Shown here piece after piece: positions 7,733 to 16,540 of a DNA stretch of 64,000 nucleotides (position 1 is the stretch's first letter; every line of letters starts with the position of its first letter). Where the stretch lies: contig NZ_LIGE01000031.1 of the NCBI RefSeq assembly GCF_001297015.1, positions 62,001 to 126,000 of the forward strand, read 5' to 3'. The translations under genes and the position numbers were made by a program. Source of the stretch: Pseudomonas sp. RIT-PI-r. Lineage in GTDB: Bacteria > Pseudomonadota > Gammaproteobacteria > Pseudomonadales > Pseudomonadaceae. The notes beneath the pieces were generated by a model, which was given only the letters and a program-made list of their open reading frames with translations, was not told the DNA's origin and did not search any database.

Positions 7733-9430
7733 ATGATTTCCAACGTGAATCGATTGTCCCTGGCGGTCGGCATGGTCATTGCGACCCTGGTCGGTCAGGC
7801 CGCGGCAGCGCCTGCGCCCTCGGAGAACGCCACGATCAATCTGATCCGCTTGCTGGTCGAGCAGGGCATTCTGAAACAGGACAAGGCCGACGCACTGATC
7901 GCTCAGGCGCAGAACGAAGCGGCCCAGGCCAAACAGGCCGCTGCGTCTACCGCCGTCGCAGCCGGACCAGTGGCGGCGCCGGGCGATGTCCGCGTGCAAT
8001 ATGTGCCGGCCGCGGTGCGCGACCAGATACGCGATCAGGTCAAAGCCGAAGTCATGGCCACTGCCAAACAGGAAAACTGGGCCGCGCCCAACAGCTTCCC
8101 GGAATGGGCTGCGCGCATCAGTTTCGACGGCGACATTCGCTTGCGCAACGAATCGCGCTACTACTCGGACAGCAACAGCAACGAGATCGTCGACTTCGCC
8201 AAGCTCAACAACAACGGTCCGTACGACGTTAACCCCAACAGCAGCACCAGTCTGCCGCCGTTGCTCAACACCCGCGAAGACCGCACCAACCAGTTCCGCA
8301 TCCGCGCACGGCTGGGCATGAAAGCCGAGATCTCGCCGCAATGGACCGCCGGCATTCGTATCGGCACCGGTTCGGACAACAACCCGGTGTCGACCACGCA
8401 AAACCTCGGCGGCGGTTTCGCCAAAAAGGACATCTGGCTCGATCAGGGTTATTTGAACTGGAAGCCGACGGATGAGCTGACCCTGACCGGCGGGCGCTTC
8501 GCCAATCCGTTCATGTCCACCGACATGCTCTATTCCAACGACTTGAACTTCGACGGTGTCGCGGCGATTTTCGACCACAAGCTCAACCGCGATTGGGGGG
8601 TGTTCGGCACCGTCGGCGCGTTCCCGGTGGATTACACCAACGACACCGCCAGCAGCAACGGTTTCGACAAGGAAGAGAGCGACAACAAGTGGCTGTACGG
8701 CGCGCAAGTCGGCGCCAAATGGGCGATCAACAGCAACAACCGCTTGAAGGGCGCGTTGGCGTACTACCGTTTCGACGACATTCAGGGCGAGCGCTCCAGC
8801 CCTTGCGAACCGTGGGCCGGCGCGCCGGGCTGCGACAGCGACGGCAGCCGCACGGCGTTCATGCAGAAGGGCAACAGCGTGTTCCTGCTGCGCGACATCA
8901 CGCCGAACCCGCTCAACCCGAGCACCACGCCGCAGCCGCAGTTTGTTGGCCTCGCTTCCGAATTCAATCTGCTGGACTTGAACGTGGTGTGGGACGCCGA
9001 CCTGCCAGAAGATTTCAAACTGCGCAGCCAGGGCAACTACATCCACAACCTCGCGTACGACGAAGGCGACATGCGCAAGCGTTCCGCCGGGCAGATCGTC
9101 AACAACCTCGACAGCAACGGCAACATCGAAAGCGGCGCCAATGCGTGGATGGTGCAGTTCACCCTCGGCAGCGCACTGGACCTGAAAAAGCAGGGCGACT
9201 GGAATCTGTTCGCTGGCTACAAGTACATCCAGCCGGATGCCTTGCCAGATGGCTTCAACGACTCCTCGTTCCACCTCGGCGGCACCAACGCCAAGGGTTA
9301 TTTCATGGGTGGCAACTACGGTCTGGCGAAGAACGTTTATGCCACCGGTCGCTGGATGAGCACCGAAGCGGTGTACGGCGCGCCGTTCGACATCGACGTC
9401 TTGCAGCTTGAGATCAACACGCGCTTCTAA
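7733..9430 (+). CDS. putative porin (Porin_5-like)
   Basis: 565 residues from ATG 7733 (AGGAG 10 bases upstream; GTG 7727 is an alternative adding two residues). A signal peptide ends near AAAA/PAPSEN. A short helical segment follows (LLVEQGILKQDKADALIAQ), as in porins that start with a periplasmic coil, and then a long beta-rich barrel beginning at WAARISFDGDIRLRNESRYY and ending in INTRF. This architecture is that of the 'putative porin' family PF16930. It lies 39 bases after tonB in the same operon, which suggests that its cargo passes the same route, or that TonB acts on it; both are inference. Confidence 0.8.
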   Translation: MISNVNRLSLAVGMVIATLVGQAAAAPAPSENATINLIRLLVEQGILKQDKADALIAQAQNEAAQAKQAAASTAVAAGPVAAPGDVRVQYVPAAVRDQIRDQVKAEVMATAKQENWAAPNSFPEWAARISFDGDIRLRNESRYYSDSNSNEIVDFAKLNNNGPYDVNPNSSTSLPPLLNTREDRTNQFRIRARLGMKAEISPQWTAGIRIGTGSDNNPVSTTQNLGGGFAKKDIWLDQGYLNWKPTDELTLTGGRFANPFMSTDMLYSNDLNFDGVAAIFDHKLNRDWGVFGTVGAFPVDYTNDTASSNGFDKEESDNKWLYGAQVGAKWAINSNNRLKGALAYYRFDDIQGERSSPCEPWAGAPGCDSDGSRTAFMQKGNSVFLLRDITPNPLNPSTTPQPQFVGLASEFNLLDLNVVWDADLPEDFKLRSQGNYIHNLAYDEGDMRKRSAGQIVNNLDSNGNIESGANAWMVQFTLGSALDLKKQGDWNLFAGYKYIQPDALPDGFNDSSFHLGGTNAKGYFMGGNYGLAKNVYATGRWMSTEAVYGAPFDIDVLQLEINTRF

Positions 9431-9447
9431 GGCGCCGGGAGAGGGTT

Positions 9448-10077
9448 ATGAAAACGCGATTTGTGTGGCTCGGGCTCGGGCTTTTGATCGCCACTGGAGC
9501 GCATGCCGAAGGCATGGAAGAACGCCTGCGCACGCAATTGCGCAGCACCACGCAACAGTTGCAGGCCCTGCAAAGTCAGCAGGCCCAGGCCAGCGCCGCG
9601 CAACTGGCGGCGCAGAACGAGGCCAAGGCTGCGCAGGCGCAAATCAAGCAATTGACCGCCGAACTGGCCAAGGCCAAAGGCGTTGCCGAGCAATTGGCCG
9701 GACAGCAACAGAGCCTGCACAGCCAGGCGCAGGCACAAGTGGCAGCCAGCGCCGAGCAGACCGGCAAGTTCAAAAAGGCCTATGACGAGTTGCTGGTCAT
9801 GGCCCGTGCCAAAGAGGCAGAACGGTCTAAGCTTCAAGCGCAATTGGCTGAACGTGACACACAAGTGCAGCAATGTTCAGTCAAGAATCAGCAGATGTAC
9901 GGCGTCGCCAAACAGATCCTCACTGCCTACGAAAACATCGACGTGGCCGAGGTGATGAAGATCCGCCAGCCCTTCGCGGGCAGCGCCCGGGTCAAGTTCG
10001 ATGAACTGGCTCAGGGGTTCGGTGACGAGCTCTACAAGACTCAATTCGACGCGCCGCAAGCCGCGCTCGCGCATTGA
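9448..10077 (+). CDS. secreted coiled-coil protein
   Basis: 209 residues. A signal peptide (to GAHA, residue 20) is followed by a long Gln/Ala-rich coiled coil (about 22-140) with heptad spacing and no proline, then a short globular tail (SARVKFDELAQGFGDELYKTQ). Located 17 bases after the porin gene. It is predicted to be periplasmic. By position and shape it resembles the coiled-coil DUF3450 protein that accompanies TonB2-type ExbB/TtpC systems, but I see no clear homology, so this is an analogy only. Function unknown. Confidence 0.7.
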   Translation: MKTRFVWLGLGLLIATGAHAEGMEERLRTQLRSTTQQLQALQSQQAQASAAQLAAQNEAKAAQAQIKQLTAELAKAKGVAEQLAGQQQSLHSQAQAQVAASAEQTGKFKKAYDELLVMARAKEAERSKLQAQLAERDTQVQQCSVKNQQMYGVAKQILTAYENIDVAEVMKIRQPFAGSARVKFDELAQGFGDELYKTQFDAPQAALAH

Positions 10078-10107
10078 TTTAAAAGACTGCTAAACAAGGA
10101 AGAAACA

Positions 10108-10578
10108 ATGACTCAATTGATCAGCCACGTATCGCCACAATCCCTGACCGACGTCCTGCAAGCGGCCGGTTATCGCGTCAATCAGACCGAACAGAACGGC
10201 ATCGTCCAGTTGCTCAGCGCCAGCCAGGGCATTGGTTACGCCGTGCGTTTCGGCAACCCGGCGGTGGAGCAGGGCAGCTACGTCGATTTCACGTTCAGCT
10301 GTGCGCTGCGGGTGCAGGGTGAGTTGCCGCAGGGTGTGGCCGAGCAGTGGAACGCCACGCGCCGTTTTGCGCGCTTGTCGTTGCAGGGCGAGTTTCTGGT
10401 GATGGAAATGGACGTGGTGGTGGCGGCGGGCGTGAGCAACGATCACCTGCGTGGCAACCTGGAATTGTGGGATCGTCTGCTGCAGGAGTTCATCGTTTAT
10501 CTGCGTGACTTCACCCAGAACGGCAGCGCGCAGACCGCCAAAGTCGCCGTGGCCGAGGAAGAGGAAGTCGCGCTGTGA
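10108..10578 (+). CDS. YbjN-domain protein
   Basis: 156 residues, no signal peptide, so cytoplasmic. The pattern NATRRFARLSLQGEFLVMEMDVVVAAGVSNDHL followed by LELWDRLLQEF is that of the YbjN family, a fold related to type III secretion chaperones. An acidic tail (EEEEVAL) ends the protein. The start has AAGGAAG 8 bases upstream. Its stop overlaps the GTG of the next gene (GTGA). A chaperone or regulator role within the operon is inferred from fold and context. Confidence 0.7.
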   Translation: MTQLISHVSPQSLTDVLQAAGYRVNQTEQNGIVQLLSASQGIGYAVRFGNPAVEQGSYVDFTFSCALRVQGELPQGVAEQWNATRRFARLSLQGEFLVMEMDVVVAAGVSNDHLRGNLELWDRLLQEFIVYLRDFTQNGSAQTAKVAVAEEEEVAL

Positions 10579-11522
10579 AAAAGCCTGCCATGGTGATCAG
10601 CGCCGCTGCGGTAGCGCTGTTGGTGGTGGCCGTGGCGCTGGTGGTGCGACCGGGCAGTGACCCGGTCGCCGCCCAGCAATCGTCGCCAGTGGCGGCGGTT
10701 GCTGCGGGGCCGGCGGTGGCGCGGTTGGGTAATCAGCAGGTAACCCCTGCGGAACTTCAGACCCTGCTCGCGACAGTCCCGCCAGAGACCCGCGAACAAT
10801 TGCGCGGCAATCGTGAGGCGCTGGAGCGCTGGATTCGCACGCGTCTCGCCGAGAAAGCGGTGCTGGAGCAAGCTGATGCGCAGGGTTGGGCGCAGCGCCC
10901 GGAGGTTGCGCGGCAGACTCGTGCGGCGACTGAGCAGATTGTCTTTCGCGATTACTTGCGTTCGGTCAGTGAAGTCCCGGCGGATTATCCGAGTGCTGCC
11001 GAGTTGCAGCAGGCCTACGATGCCGGCAAGGCGAACTGGCAGACCCCGGCGCTGTATCGGGTCAGTCAGATTTTCCTTGGGGTGAATGATCCGCAGAATC
11101 TTGAATCGGTGCGCAAGCAGGCGCTCGAACTGAGCAAGAAAGCCCAGGCGACGCCGGCAGAATTTGCTGCGCTGGCGACTCAATATTCGCAGGATCGCGT
11201 CACCGCTGAACGCGGCGGCGATAGTGGCCTGCAACCGTTGCAGCAACTCGTTCCGGAGGTGCGTGGCGCTGTGGCGCGGCTCAAGGTTGGCGCAGTCTCT
11301 GATCCCGTCCAAAGTGCGGCCGGGTTTCACGTAATCAAACTCACCGAGCAACAGCCTGCACGCACCGCAACCCTCGATGAACTGCGCGATCAACTGACCC
11401 AGGCCTTGCGTGCGCAGCGCCAGGAGCAGATAGCCCAGGCGTACCTGGACGGCATGCTCAATACCGCGACGCTGAGTATCGACGGCGCTGAACTAAACAA
11501 AGTCCTAGAGGAAAAACGCTAA
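10575..11522 (+). CDS. periplasmic parvulin-type peptidyl-prolyl isomerase
   Basis: 315 residues. An N-terminal hydrophobic helix (5-27) acts as anchor or signal. A SurA-like helical N-domain (about 45-145, with VARLGNQQVTPAELQ, and RTRLAEKAVLEQA) is followed by a PpiC/parvulin domain (about 150-265: RVSQIFLGVNDP, FAALATQYSQD, GGDSGLQPLQQLVPEV, VSDPVQSAAGFHVIKL). This is the layout of PrsA/SurA-type foldases that assist outer-membrane or secreted proteins. It starts GTG overlapping the previous stop and is the last gene of the operon, where a chaperone for the barrel or for exported cargo is expected. Confidence 0.85.
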   Translation: MKKPAMVISAAAVALLVVAVALVVRPGSDPVAAQQSSPVAAVAAGPAVARLGNQQVTPAELQTLLATVPPETREQLRGNREALERWIRTRLAEKAVLEQADAQGWAQRPEVARQTRAATEQIVFRDYLRSVSEVPADYPSAAELQQAYDAGKANWQTPALYRVSQIFLGVNDPQNLESVRKQALELSKKAQATPAEFAALATQYSQDRVTAERGGDSGLQPLQQLVPEVRGAVARLKVGAVSDPVQSAAGFHVIKLTEQQPARTATLDELRDQLTQALRAQRQEQIAQAYLDGMLNTATLSIDGAELNKVLEEKR

Positions 11523-11545
11523 TCCCACCGTCACCACAAGCCCCC

Positions 11546-11634
11546 TGTAGGAGTGAGCCTGCTCGCGATAGCGGTGTGTCAGGTTAAGCAATGTCGACTG
11601 ACACACCGCTATCGCGAGCAGGCTCACTCCTACA
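11546..11634. repeat. REP doublet (GAGCCTGCTCGCGA family)
   Basis: Inverted pair beginning TGTAGGAGTGAGCC and ending GGCTCACTCCTACA, just after the nine-gene operon; the hairpin could stabilise the operon's 3' end. Confidence 0.9.
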
Positions 11635-11679
11635 AGGAATTGCGTAAAGGCAACCACAAAGATCGACAGGGAGTCATCG

Positions 11680-12660
11680 ATGTCATTCACCGAACCCGCA
11701 GGACGACAGGGCAGCGCCGAGTACTGCTGGGCGCAGGACAAAAGCGATTCCTGGCTGGCACAAGCCGCCGCGATCAATGCCGATATCGCCCAATATTTCC
11801 TGGTCAGCGCCCGCTGCGGCTGCTTCATGCAAGCCGCGCGCAGCCTCAACGTACGCTCGACCCTGCTGCGCAAACAGTTGGCGCAGCTTGAACAAGAACT
11901 CCAGCACTCACTGTTCAGCTTTCAGGGCAGCGCCCTGAGCCTGACCCGCGAAGGCCAACAGCTACAAGCCAAACTGGTGGCGCTGGCGAATGAACGCAAA
12001 CTGCCGGTGGTCGAGCAACCGCTCATTCGCCTGGCTGTCGCCGAATCGATCCTGCATGACATCCTCGGCCGCGACCTGATCGCGCTGCTGCGCCGCAACG
12101 CCAGTGTGCGCCTGGAGATCATCGCGCTGGACAGCGAATTGTCCCTGCGCGCGGTCAGCGCCGACATCGTCCTCTGGCTCGCCCACGGCGAAACCCCACA
12201 CCCCGGCCCGACCTTCGCCACCAGCGAACCGCAAGCGCTGGCGCGCCTCGACTACCTGCCGCATATCGCCAAACGCTACTCCCGTGTTACCGCGCGTCCG
12301 GACACCCCCGACGACCTCGCCGACTTCATGCTGGTGCAATGGCAACACGACCGGCAGATCCACAGCTTTCGCCCATGGAATGAGCTGGTCGAACAGCGGT
12401 TGGCCGGGGTGGTGCAGATGCAGTCCTATGAACTGATGCTGGAGATGATCCGTTGCAGCGCGTGCATTGGTTTGCTGCCGGCGTATATGAGCCGCTTTGA
12501 TCGGGGCCTGATTGCGCTACCGGGGCTGTTCGAGGAACCGATGCAATTGCAGGCGTGGCTGGCGGTGAATGCTGAATCGCAGAGCATGCCCGAAGTGCAG
12601 ACCCTCACCGACCTCATCCACCACACTTTCAACGAACGCCAGGAATGGTTCCAGCCCTGA
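11680..12660 (+). CDS. LysR-type transcriptional regulator
   Basis: 326 residues. After an unusual 35-residue N-terminal extension comes a winged helix-turn-helix of the LysR type (GCFMQAARSLNVRSTLLRKQ, then LAQLEQELQHSLF, about 46-80). The C-terminal part (about 105-310) reads as the periplasmic-binding-like effector domain (PLIRLAVAESILHDIL, RLEIIALDSELSLRAVSADIVLWL). The HTH lacks the common TQSAVS sequence, so it is a divergent member. It lies after the TonB operon on the same strand, separated by a REP doublet; whether it controls that operon is unknown. Confidence 0.8.
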   Translation: MSFTEPAGRQGSAEYCWAQDKSDSWLAQAAAINADIAQYFLVSARCGCFMQAARSLNVRSTLLRKQLAQLEQELQHSLFSFQGSALSLTREGQQLQAKLVALANERKLPVVEQPLIRLAVAESILHDILGRDLIALLRRNASVRLEIIALDSELSLRAVSADIVLWLAHGETPHPGPTFATSEPQALARLDYLPHIAKRYSRVTARPDTPDDLADFMLVQWQHDRQIHSFRPWNELVEQRLAGVVQMQSYELMLEMIRCSACIGLLPAYMSRFDRGLIALPGLFEEPMQLQAWLAVNAESQSMPEVQTLTDLIHHTFNERQEWFQP

Positions 12661-12670
12661 CGCATTCCCC

Positions 12671-12759
12671 TGTAGGAGTGAGCCTGCTCGCGATAGCGGT
12701 GTGTCAGATTGATCAATGTTGACTGACACACCGCTATCGCGAGCAGGCTCACTCCTACA
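12671..12759. repeat. REP doublet (GAGCCTGCTCGCGA family)
   Basis: Inverted pair from TGTAGGAGTGAGCC to GGCTCACTCCTACA, nearly identical to the copy at 11546-11634, so a single LysR gene is bracketed by two copies. Confidence 0.9.
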
Positions 12760-12835
12760 AGTATTTACCTATGGCAGATGTCGTGTTTGGCGGTTTAGAG
12801 TGGTCAGCCACACATCGATCCAGGAAGGATCCGCC

Positions 12836-13354
12836 ATGCCCGACCACAACGCCGCCATTCACATCGAACGCTTCAGCGAGTCGCACCTCGAGGCTGTCAC
12901 TGCGCTCTACAACGAGCGGGCCGTCACCCGGCAAGTGTTGCAGATGCCGTTTCAGTCCGTCGACGTCTGGCGCCAACGGCTGCTGGCGGAAAATGAACGG
13001 GTGTTGAAGCTGGTCGCGCTGCATCAGGGCGTGGTGATCGGCCATTTGGGGCTGGAAAACTATTCGCGGATTCGTCGCAGCCACGCCGGCAGCGTCGGTA
13101 TGGCAGTCGCCGGGGCGTGGCAGGGCAAAGGCGTGGGTTCGAAGCTGTTGGCGGCGGCACTCGACGTCGCCGACAACTGGATGAACCTGCACCGCGTCGA
13201 ACTCTCGGTTTACGCCGACAACGAGGCCGCCATCGCGCTCTACCGCAAATTCGGTTTCGCGGACGAAGGTCTGTTTCGCGATTACGCGGTGCGCGACGGA
13301 CAGTGGGTCGACACCCTGAGCATGGCCCGCCTGCGCAATCGTTCGAAAACCTGA
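12836..13354 (+). CDS. GNAT N-acetyltransferase, YhhY/AaaT-like
   Basis: 172 residues from ATG 12836 (AGGAAGGAT upstream). The whole chain resembles E. coli YhhY (AaaT), an L-amino-acid N-acetyltransferase: LQMPFQSVDVWRQRL at the start, GVVIGHLGLENYSRIRRSHAG in the middle, the acetyl-CoA loop WQGKGVGSKLL (about 100-110), and NEAAIALYRKFGFADEGLFRDYA with DGQWVDTLSMARL near the end. Likely acetylates free amino acids or small amines in the cytoplasm. It stands alone and converges with the racemase gene, with one base between the two stops. Confidence 0.85.
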   Translation: MPDHNAAIHIERFSESHLEAVTALYNERAVTRQVLQMPFQSVDVWRQRLLAENERVLKLVALHQGVVIGHLGLENYSRIRRSHAGSVGMAVAGAWQGKGVGSKLLAAALDVADNWMNLHRVELSVYADNEAAIALYRKFGFADEGLFRDYAVRDGQWVDTLSMARLRNRSKT

Positions 13355-13355
13355 C

Positions 13356-14048
13356 TTACTCGCCCAGCGCGAACGCCACCGCCGACTGCGCATGCAGCTC
13401 GGTGGTGTCGAGCAGGGGCAGGGCGCTGTGTTCGGGTTTGAGCAACAGGCCAATTTCCGTGCAACCGAGAATGATCGCCTGCGCGCCACGAGCGGTGAGG
13501 GATTCGATCACCCGCTGATAGATTTGCCGCGACTGATCGCTGATCACGCCGACGCAGAGTTCGTCGTAGATGATTCGGTGCACGTCCTTGCGCTCGGCTT
13601 CGTCCGGCACCAATACGGTCAAACCCTTGGCGACCAGGCGTTGCTTGAGAAAGTCCTGTTCCATCGTGAATGCGGTGCCGAGCAGACCGACGGTGCGCGC
13701 ATCAATGTCCAGGGCAGCCTGCGCGGCCGGTTCGGCGATGTGCAGGAACGGAATGCTGATCGCCGCCTGAATCTGCTCGGCGACCTTGTGCATGGTGTTG
13801 GTACACAGCACCACACATTCCGCGCCTCCCGCTTCCAGCCTGCGCGCAGCATCGACCAGAATCGCCGCCGCATCGTCCCAGCGCCCGGCGTGCTGGGCCT
13901 GTTCGACAGGGCCGAAGTCGACGCTGTACATCAGCAATTGTGCCGAACGCAACGGGCCGAGACGATCACGGACGTGTTGATTGATGAGTCGATAGTATTC
14001 GGCGCTGGATTCCCAGCTCATGCCGCCGATCAGGCCGATGGTGCGCAT
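13356..14048 (-). CDS. aspartate/glutamate racemase family protein
   Basis: 230 residues. MRTIGLIGGMSWESSAEYY is the family start. The two catalytic cysteines are visible: C82 in CTNTMH and C196 in GCTEIGLL. Members interconvert L- and D-aspartate or glutamate without PLP, and the length is typical (YgeA/RacX type). The start ATG is at 14048; upstream bases 14049-14243 form a divergent promoter region with the next gene. Specific substrate not determinable. Confidence 0.88.
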   Translation of the reverse strand: MRTIGLIGGMSWESSAEYYRLINQHVRDRLGPLRSAQLLMYSVDFGPVEQAQHAGRWDDAAAILVDAARRLEAGGAECVVLCTNTMHKVAEQIQAAISIPFLHIAEPAAQAALDIDARTVGLLGTAFTMEQDFLKQRLVAKGLTVLVPDEAERKDVHRIIYDELCVGVISDQSRQIYQRVIESLTARGAQAIILGCTEIGLLLKPEHSALPLLDTTELHAQSAVAFALGE

Positions 14049-14243
14049 TGGATGTCCTCAGGCAAATGACAGTGTCGAGTATTCAGGTCTGCCAGGAGTT
14101 TCCTTCGGTTTCCGGCACGATACCAGCAGCAACTGACTGTACCGCTGATCTTTCGCGCAAGTGTCATGGTGTTTCTGACCGTACAGAGAGGCTCCGATCT
14201 GCCACTATGGTGTTTCGCAGGATCCTTTCCGAGGCACACCGCA

Positions 14244-14735
14244 ATGAGCGACGTTCAACAACTGGGCGAGATGCTTCGTCACTATGCCGAAAGCGAAGCG
14301 CACAAGAAGCAGGTTTTCGAAACGCAGTCGCAAGTCTGGGCAACACGGATCACCGGGTTGTTCGGCGATATTCAGCAATGGCTGGAGCCGGTGCAAGCGC
14401 CGAATCTGCTGGAAGTCAGCCGCGAACCGTATGTCGCATTCGGGCCGAGCACGCCGGTGGAGACATCGACCTTCAAGACCGAAAAACTGAGCATCGTCAT
14501 CGCTGGAAAACCGGTCGAGTTTGTGCCAGACGTAATGGGCAGCGCGGGACAGATTTCCCTGGCGGTGATGGGGCTGACGGCGGCGCGGTATGGCAGCATT
14601 TCGCTGGTCGGATTGCCGGACGGCACGTGGCAGTGGCGCAAGACCAATGGCCTGAAGGACCCGGATACCTTCGCCTTCGATGCCAACTTCCTTGCCCAGC
14701 AACTGCAAAGTCTGATCCCCCGCGATCGCGCCTAG
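14244..14735 (+). CDS. hypothetical protein
   Basis: 163 residues from ATG 14244; a longer frame from 14166 lacks a good ribosome site and is rejected. No signal peptide or membrane helix. The N-terminal third is helical and charged (LGEMLRHYAESEAHKKQVFETQ), the rest a probable beta sheet (REPYVAFGPSTPVETSTFKTEKLSIVIAG) ending in a short helix. I do not recognise a family. It is divergent from the racemase and ends 20 bases before a repeat. Confidence 0.6.
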   Translation: MSDVQQLGEMLRHYAESEAHKKQVFETQSQVWATRITGLFGDIQQWLEPVQAPNLLEVSREPYVAFGPSTPVETSTFKTEKLSIVIAGKPVEFVPDVMGSAGQISLAVMGLTAARYGSISLVGLPDGTWQWRKTNGLKDPDTFAFDANFLAQQLQSLIPRDRA

Positions 14736-14755
14736 ATCACACGGACTCTCGCGAT

Positions 14756-14863
14756 GATCGTCCCCACGCTCTGCGTGGGAACGCCTCTACGGACGCTCCG
14801 CGTTCGGCTTTTGGGACGCAGAGCGTCCCGGGCTGCATTCCCACGCAGAGCGTGGGAACGATC
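14756..14863. repeat. palindromic repeat (CCCACGCTCTGCGTGGGA family)
   Basis: Outer arms GATCGTCCCCACGCTCTGCGTGGGAA and the inverse enclose an inner inverted pair around GGACGCTCCGCGTTC / GGGACGCAGAGCGTCCC. It lies between convergent genes (14735 and 14876) and can act as a bidirectional terminator-like structure. Confidence 0.88.
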
Positions 14864-14875
14864 AAGGCGAGAAGG

Positions 14876-15097
14876 CTACATATCGAGATTGACCCACCCC
14901 GGCTTCGCCACCTCGGGCGCCACCGCTTTCACGGTTTTACCGGTGGCCAGCTCCACCCGCCGCGCCACTTCCGGATCGTCGGCAAACGGCACCATGCTCG
15001 CCTCATCCAGACTGTCCGCCGTCTCCCGCCGCAAGCAGTACTCGACCGCCAGCCACAGAAACACCACGCCCAGCACATCGAAAAAAATCTCCAGCAT
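14876..15097 (-). CDS. small CcoQ-like membrane protein
   Basis: 73 residues with one N-terminal membrane helix (MLEIFFDVLGVVFLWLAVEY) and a soluble tail. It follows ccoN by 15 bases on the same strand. In P. aeruginosa the orphan CcoN genes are each accompanied by a small CcoQ-like gene (ccoN3Q3, ccoN4Q4), which this arrangement reproduces. Assignment rests on context, size and topology, since CcoQ proteins have little sequence conservation. Confidence 0.65.
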   Translation of the reverse strand: MLEIFFDVLGVVFLWLAVEYCLRRETADSLDEASMVPFADDPEVARRVELATGKTVKAVAPEVAKPGWVNLDM

Positions 15098-15112
15098 GAC
15101 CGGCTCCCCGCC

Positions 15113-16540
15113 TCAGGCGATTTGCGCTTCACGGTGGGCCAGTGCGACGTCGGCGACCCGCACCGTGCGCCAGACGTTGTAGGCCATCAGCAACATCCCG
15201 GTGAGGAAAAACACCCCCCCGGCGAAGCGCACGATGAACCCCGGATGACTGGCCTGCAGCGCTTCGACAAATGAGTAAGTCAGCGTGCCGTCCTCGTTGA
15301 TCGCCCGCCACATCAGGCCCTGGGTGATACCGTTGACCCACATCGACGCGATGTACAACACGGTGCCAATGGTCGCCAGCCAGAAGTGCAGGTTGATCAG
15401 CGGCGTGCTGTACATCTGCTCGCGGCCAAACACTTTTGGCACCATGTGATAGGTCGCGCCAAAGGTGATCATCGCCACCCAACCCAACGCCCCGGCGTGT
15501 ACATGGCCGATGGTCCAGTCGGTGTAGTGGGAGAGGGCATTGACCGTTTTGATCGCCATCATCGGCCCCTCAAATGTCGACATGCCGTAGAACGCCAGCG
15601 ACAGCACGAGGAAGCGCAGGATCGGGTCGGTGCGCAACTTATGCCAGGCGCCGGACAAGGTCATCATGCCGTTGATCATCCCGCCCCAGCTCGGCGCGAG
15701 CAGGATCAGCGACATGGCCATGCCCAGTGACTGTGCCCAGTCCGGCAGCGCGGTGTAGTGCAAATGGTGCGGGCCGGCCCAGATGTACAGGGTGATCAGC
15801 GCCCAGAAATGCACGATCGACAAGCGATACGAATACACCGGTCGATTGACCTGTTTCGGCACGAAGTAATACATCATGCCGAGGAAGCCTGTGGTCAGGA
15901 AGAAACCCACCGCGTTATGCCCATACCACCACTGCACCATGGCGTCGGTGGCGCCGGAATACACCGGATAAGACTTGAACCAGTCCACCGGAATCGACAG
16001 GTGATTGACCACGTGCAACATGGCGATCACCAGAATGAACGCGCCAAAAAACCAGTTGCCGACGTAGATGTGTTTGGTCTTGCGTTGCACCACGGTGGTG
16101 AAGAACACCACGGCGTAGGCGACCCAGACAACGGCCATCCACACCGCGCCGGAGAATTCGATTTCGGCGTATTCCTTGGTAGTGGTGTAGCCCATCGGCA
16201 GGGTGATCAGCATGATCACGATCACTGACTGCCAGCCCCAGAAAGTGAATGCGGCGAGGGCGTCCGAGTACAGCCGCACCTGACAGGTGCGTTGCACCGC
16301 GTAGTAACTGGCGGCAAATTGCGCGCTGCCGGCGAAGCCGAAAATCACCAGGCTGGTGTGCAGCGGGCGCAAGCGGCCGAAGGTGGTCCACGGCAGGTCC
16401 AGGTTCATCTCTGGCCAGACCAGTTGCGAGGCGATCAACACGCCCATTGCCATACCCACCACACCCCAGAAAATTGTGGCGATGACGAATTGACGGACGA
16501 CCTTGTAGTTATAAGCCTGTCCGATTGTTGCTGTGCTCAT
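15113..16540 (-). CDS. ccoN: orphan cbb3-type cytochrome c oxidase subunit I (CcoN)
   Basis: 475 residues from ATG 16540; the longer frame to 16600 adds an unlikely leader. Twelve membrane helices fit the haem-copper oxidase catalytic subunit. Visible markers are YYAVQRTCQVRL (early helices), WWYGHNAVGFFLTTGFLGMMYYFVPK (CuB-ligand region), GPHHLHYTALPDW (histidine pair), and GHVHAGALGWVAMITFGATYHMVPK (haem-ligand helix). No ccoO or ccoP follows; only the small CcoQ-like gene does, so this is an orphan subunit that would combine with CcoO/CcoP made elsewhere. In P. aeruginosa such orphan subunits give alternative cbb3 isoforms with altered tolerance, including to cyanide or low oxygen. Confidence 0.9.
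   Translation of the reverse strand: MSTATIGQAYNYKVVRQFVIATIFWGVVGMAMGVLIASQLVWPEMNLDLPWTTFGRLRPLHTSLVIFGFAGSAQFAASYYAVQRTCQVRLYSDALAAFTFWGWQSVIVIMLITLPMGYTTTKEYAEIEFSGAVWMAVVWVAYAVVFFTTVVQRKTKHIYVGNWFFGAFILVIAMLHVVNHLSIPVDWFKSYPVYSGATDAMVQWWYGHNAVGFFLTTGFLGMMYYFVPKQVNRPVYSYRLSIVHFWALITLYIWAGPHHLHYTALPDWAQSLGMAMSLILLAPSWGGMINGMMTLSGAWHKLRTDPILRFLVLSLAFYGMSTFEGPMMAIKTVNALSHYTDWTIGHVHAGALGWVAMITFGATYHMVPKVFGREQMYSTPLINLHFWLATIGTVLYIASMWVNGITQGLMWRAINEDGTLTYSFVEALQASHPGFIVRFAGGVFFLTGMLLMAYNVWRTVRVADVALAHREAQIA

Noticed and set aside
12716..12835. N-terminal extension of the GNAT enzyme
   Set aside because: It is REP-derived; YhhY-like proteins start at the equivalent of ATG 12836.
14048..15274. 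408-codon plus-strand frame
   Set aside because: It runs across an intergenic region, a repeat and two unrelated genes in another frame; no coherent domain.
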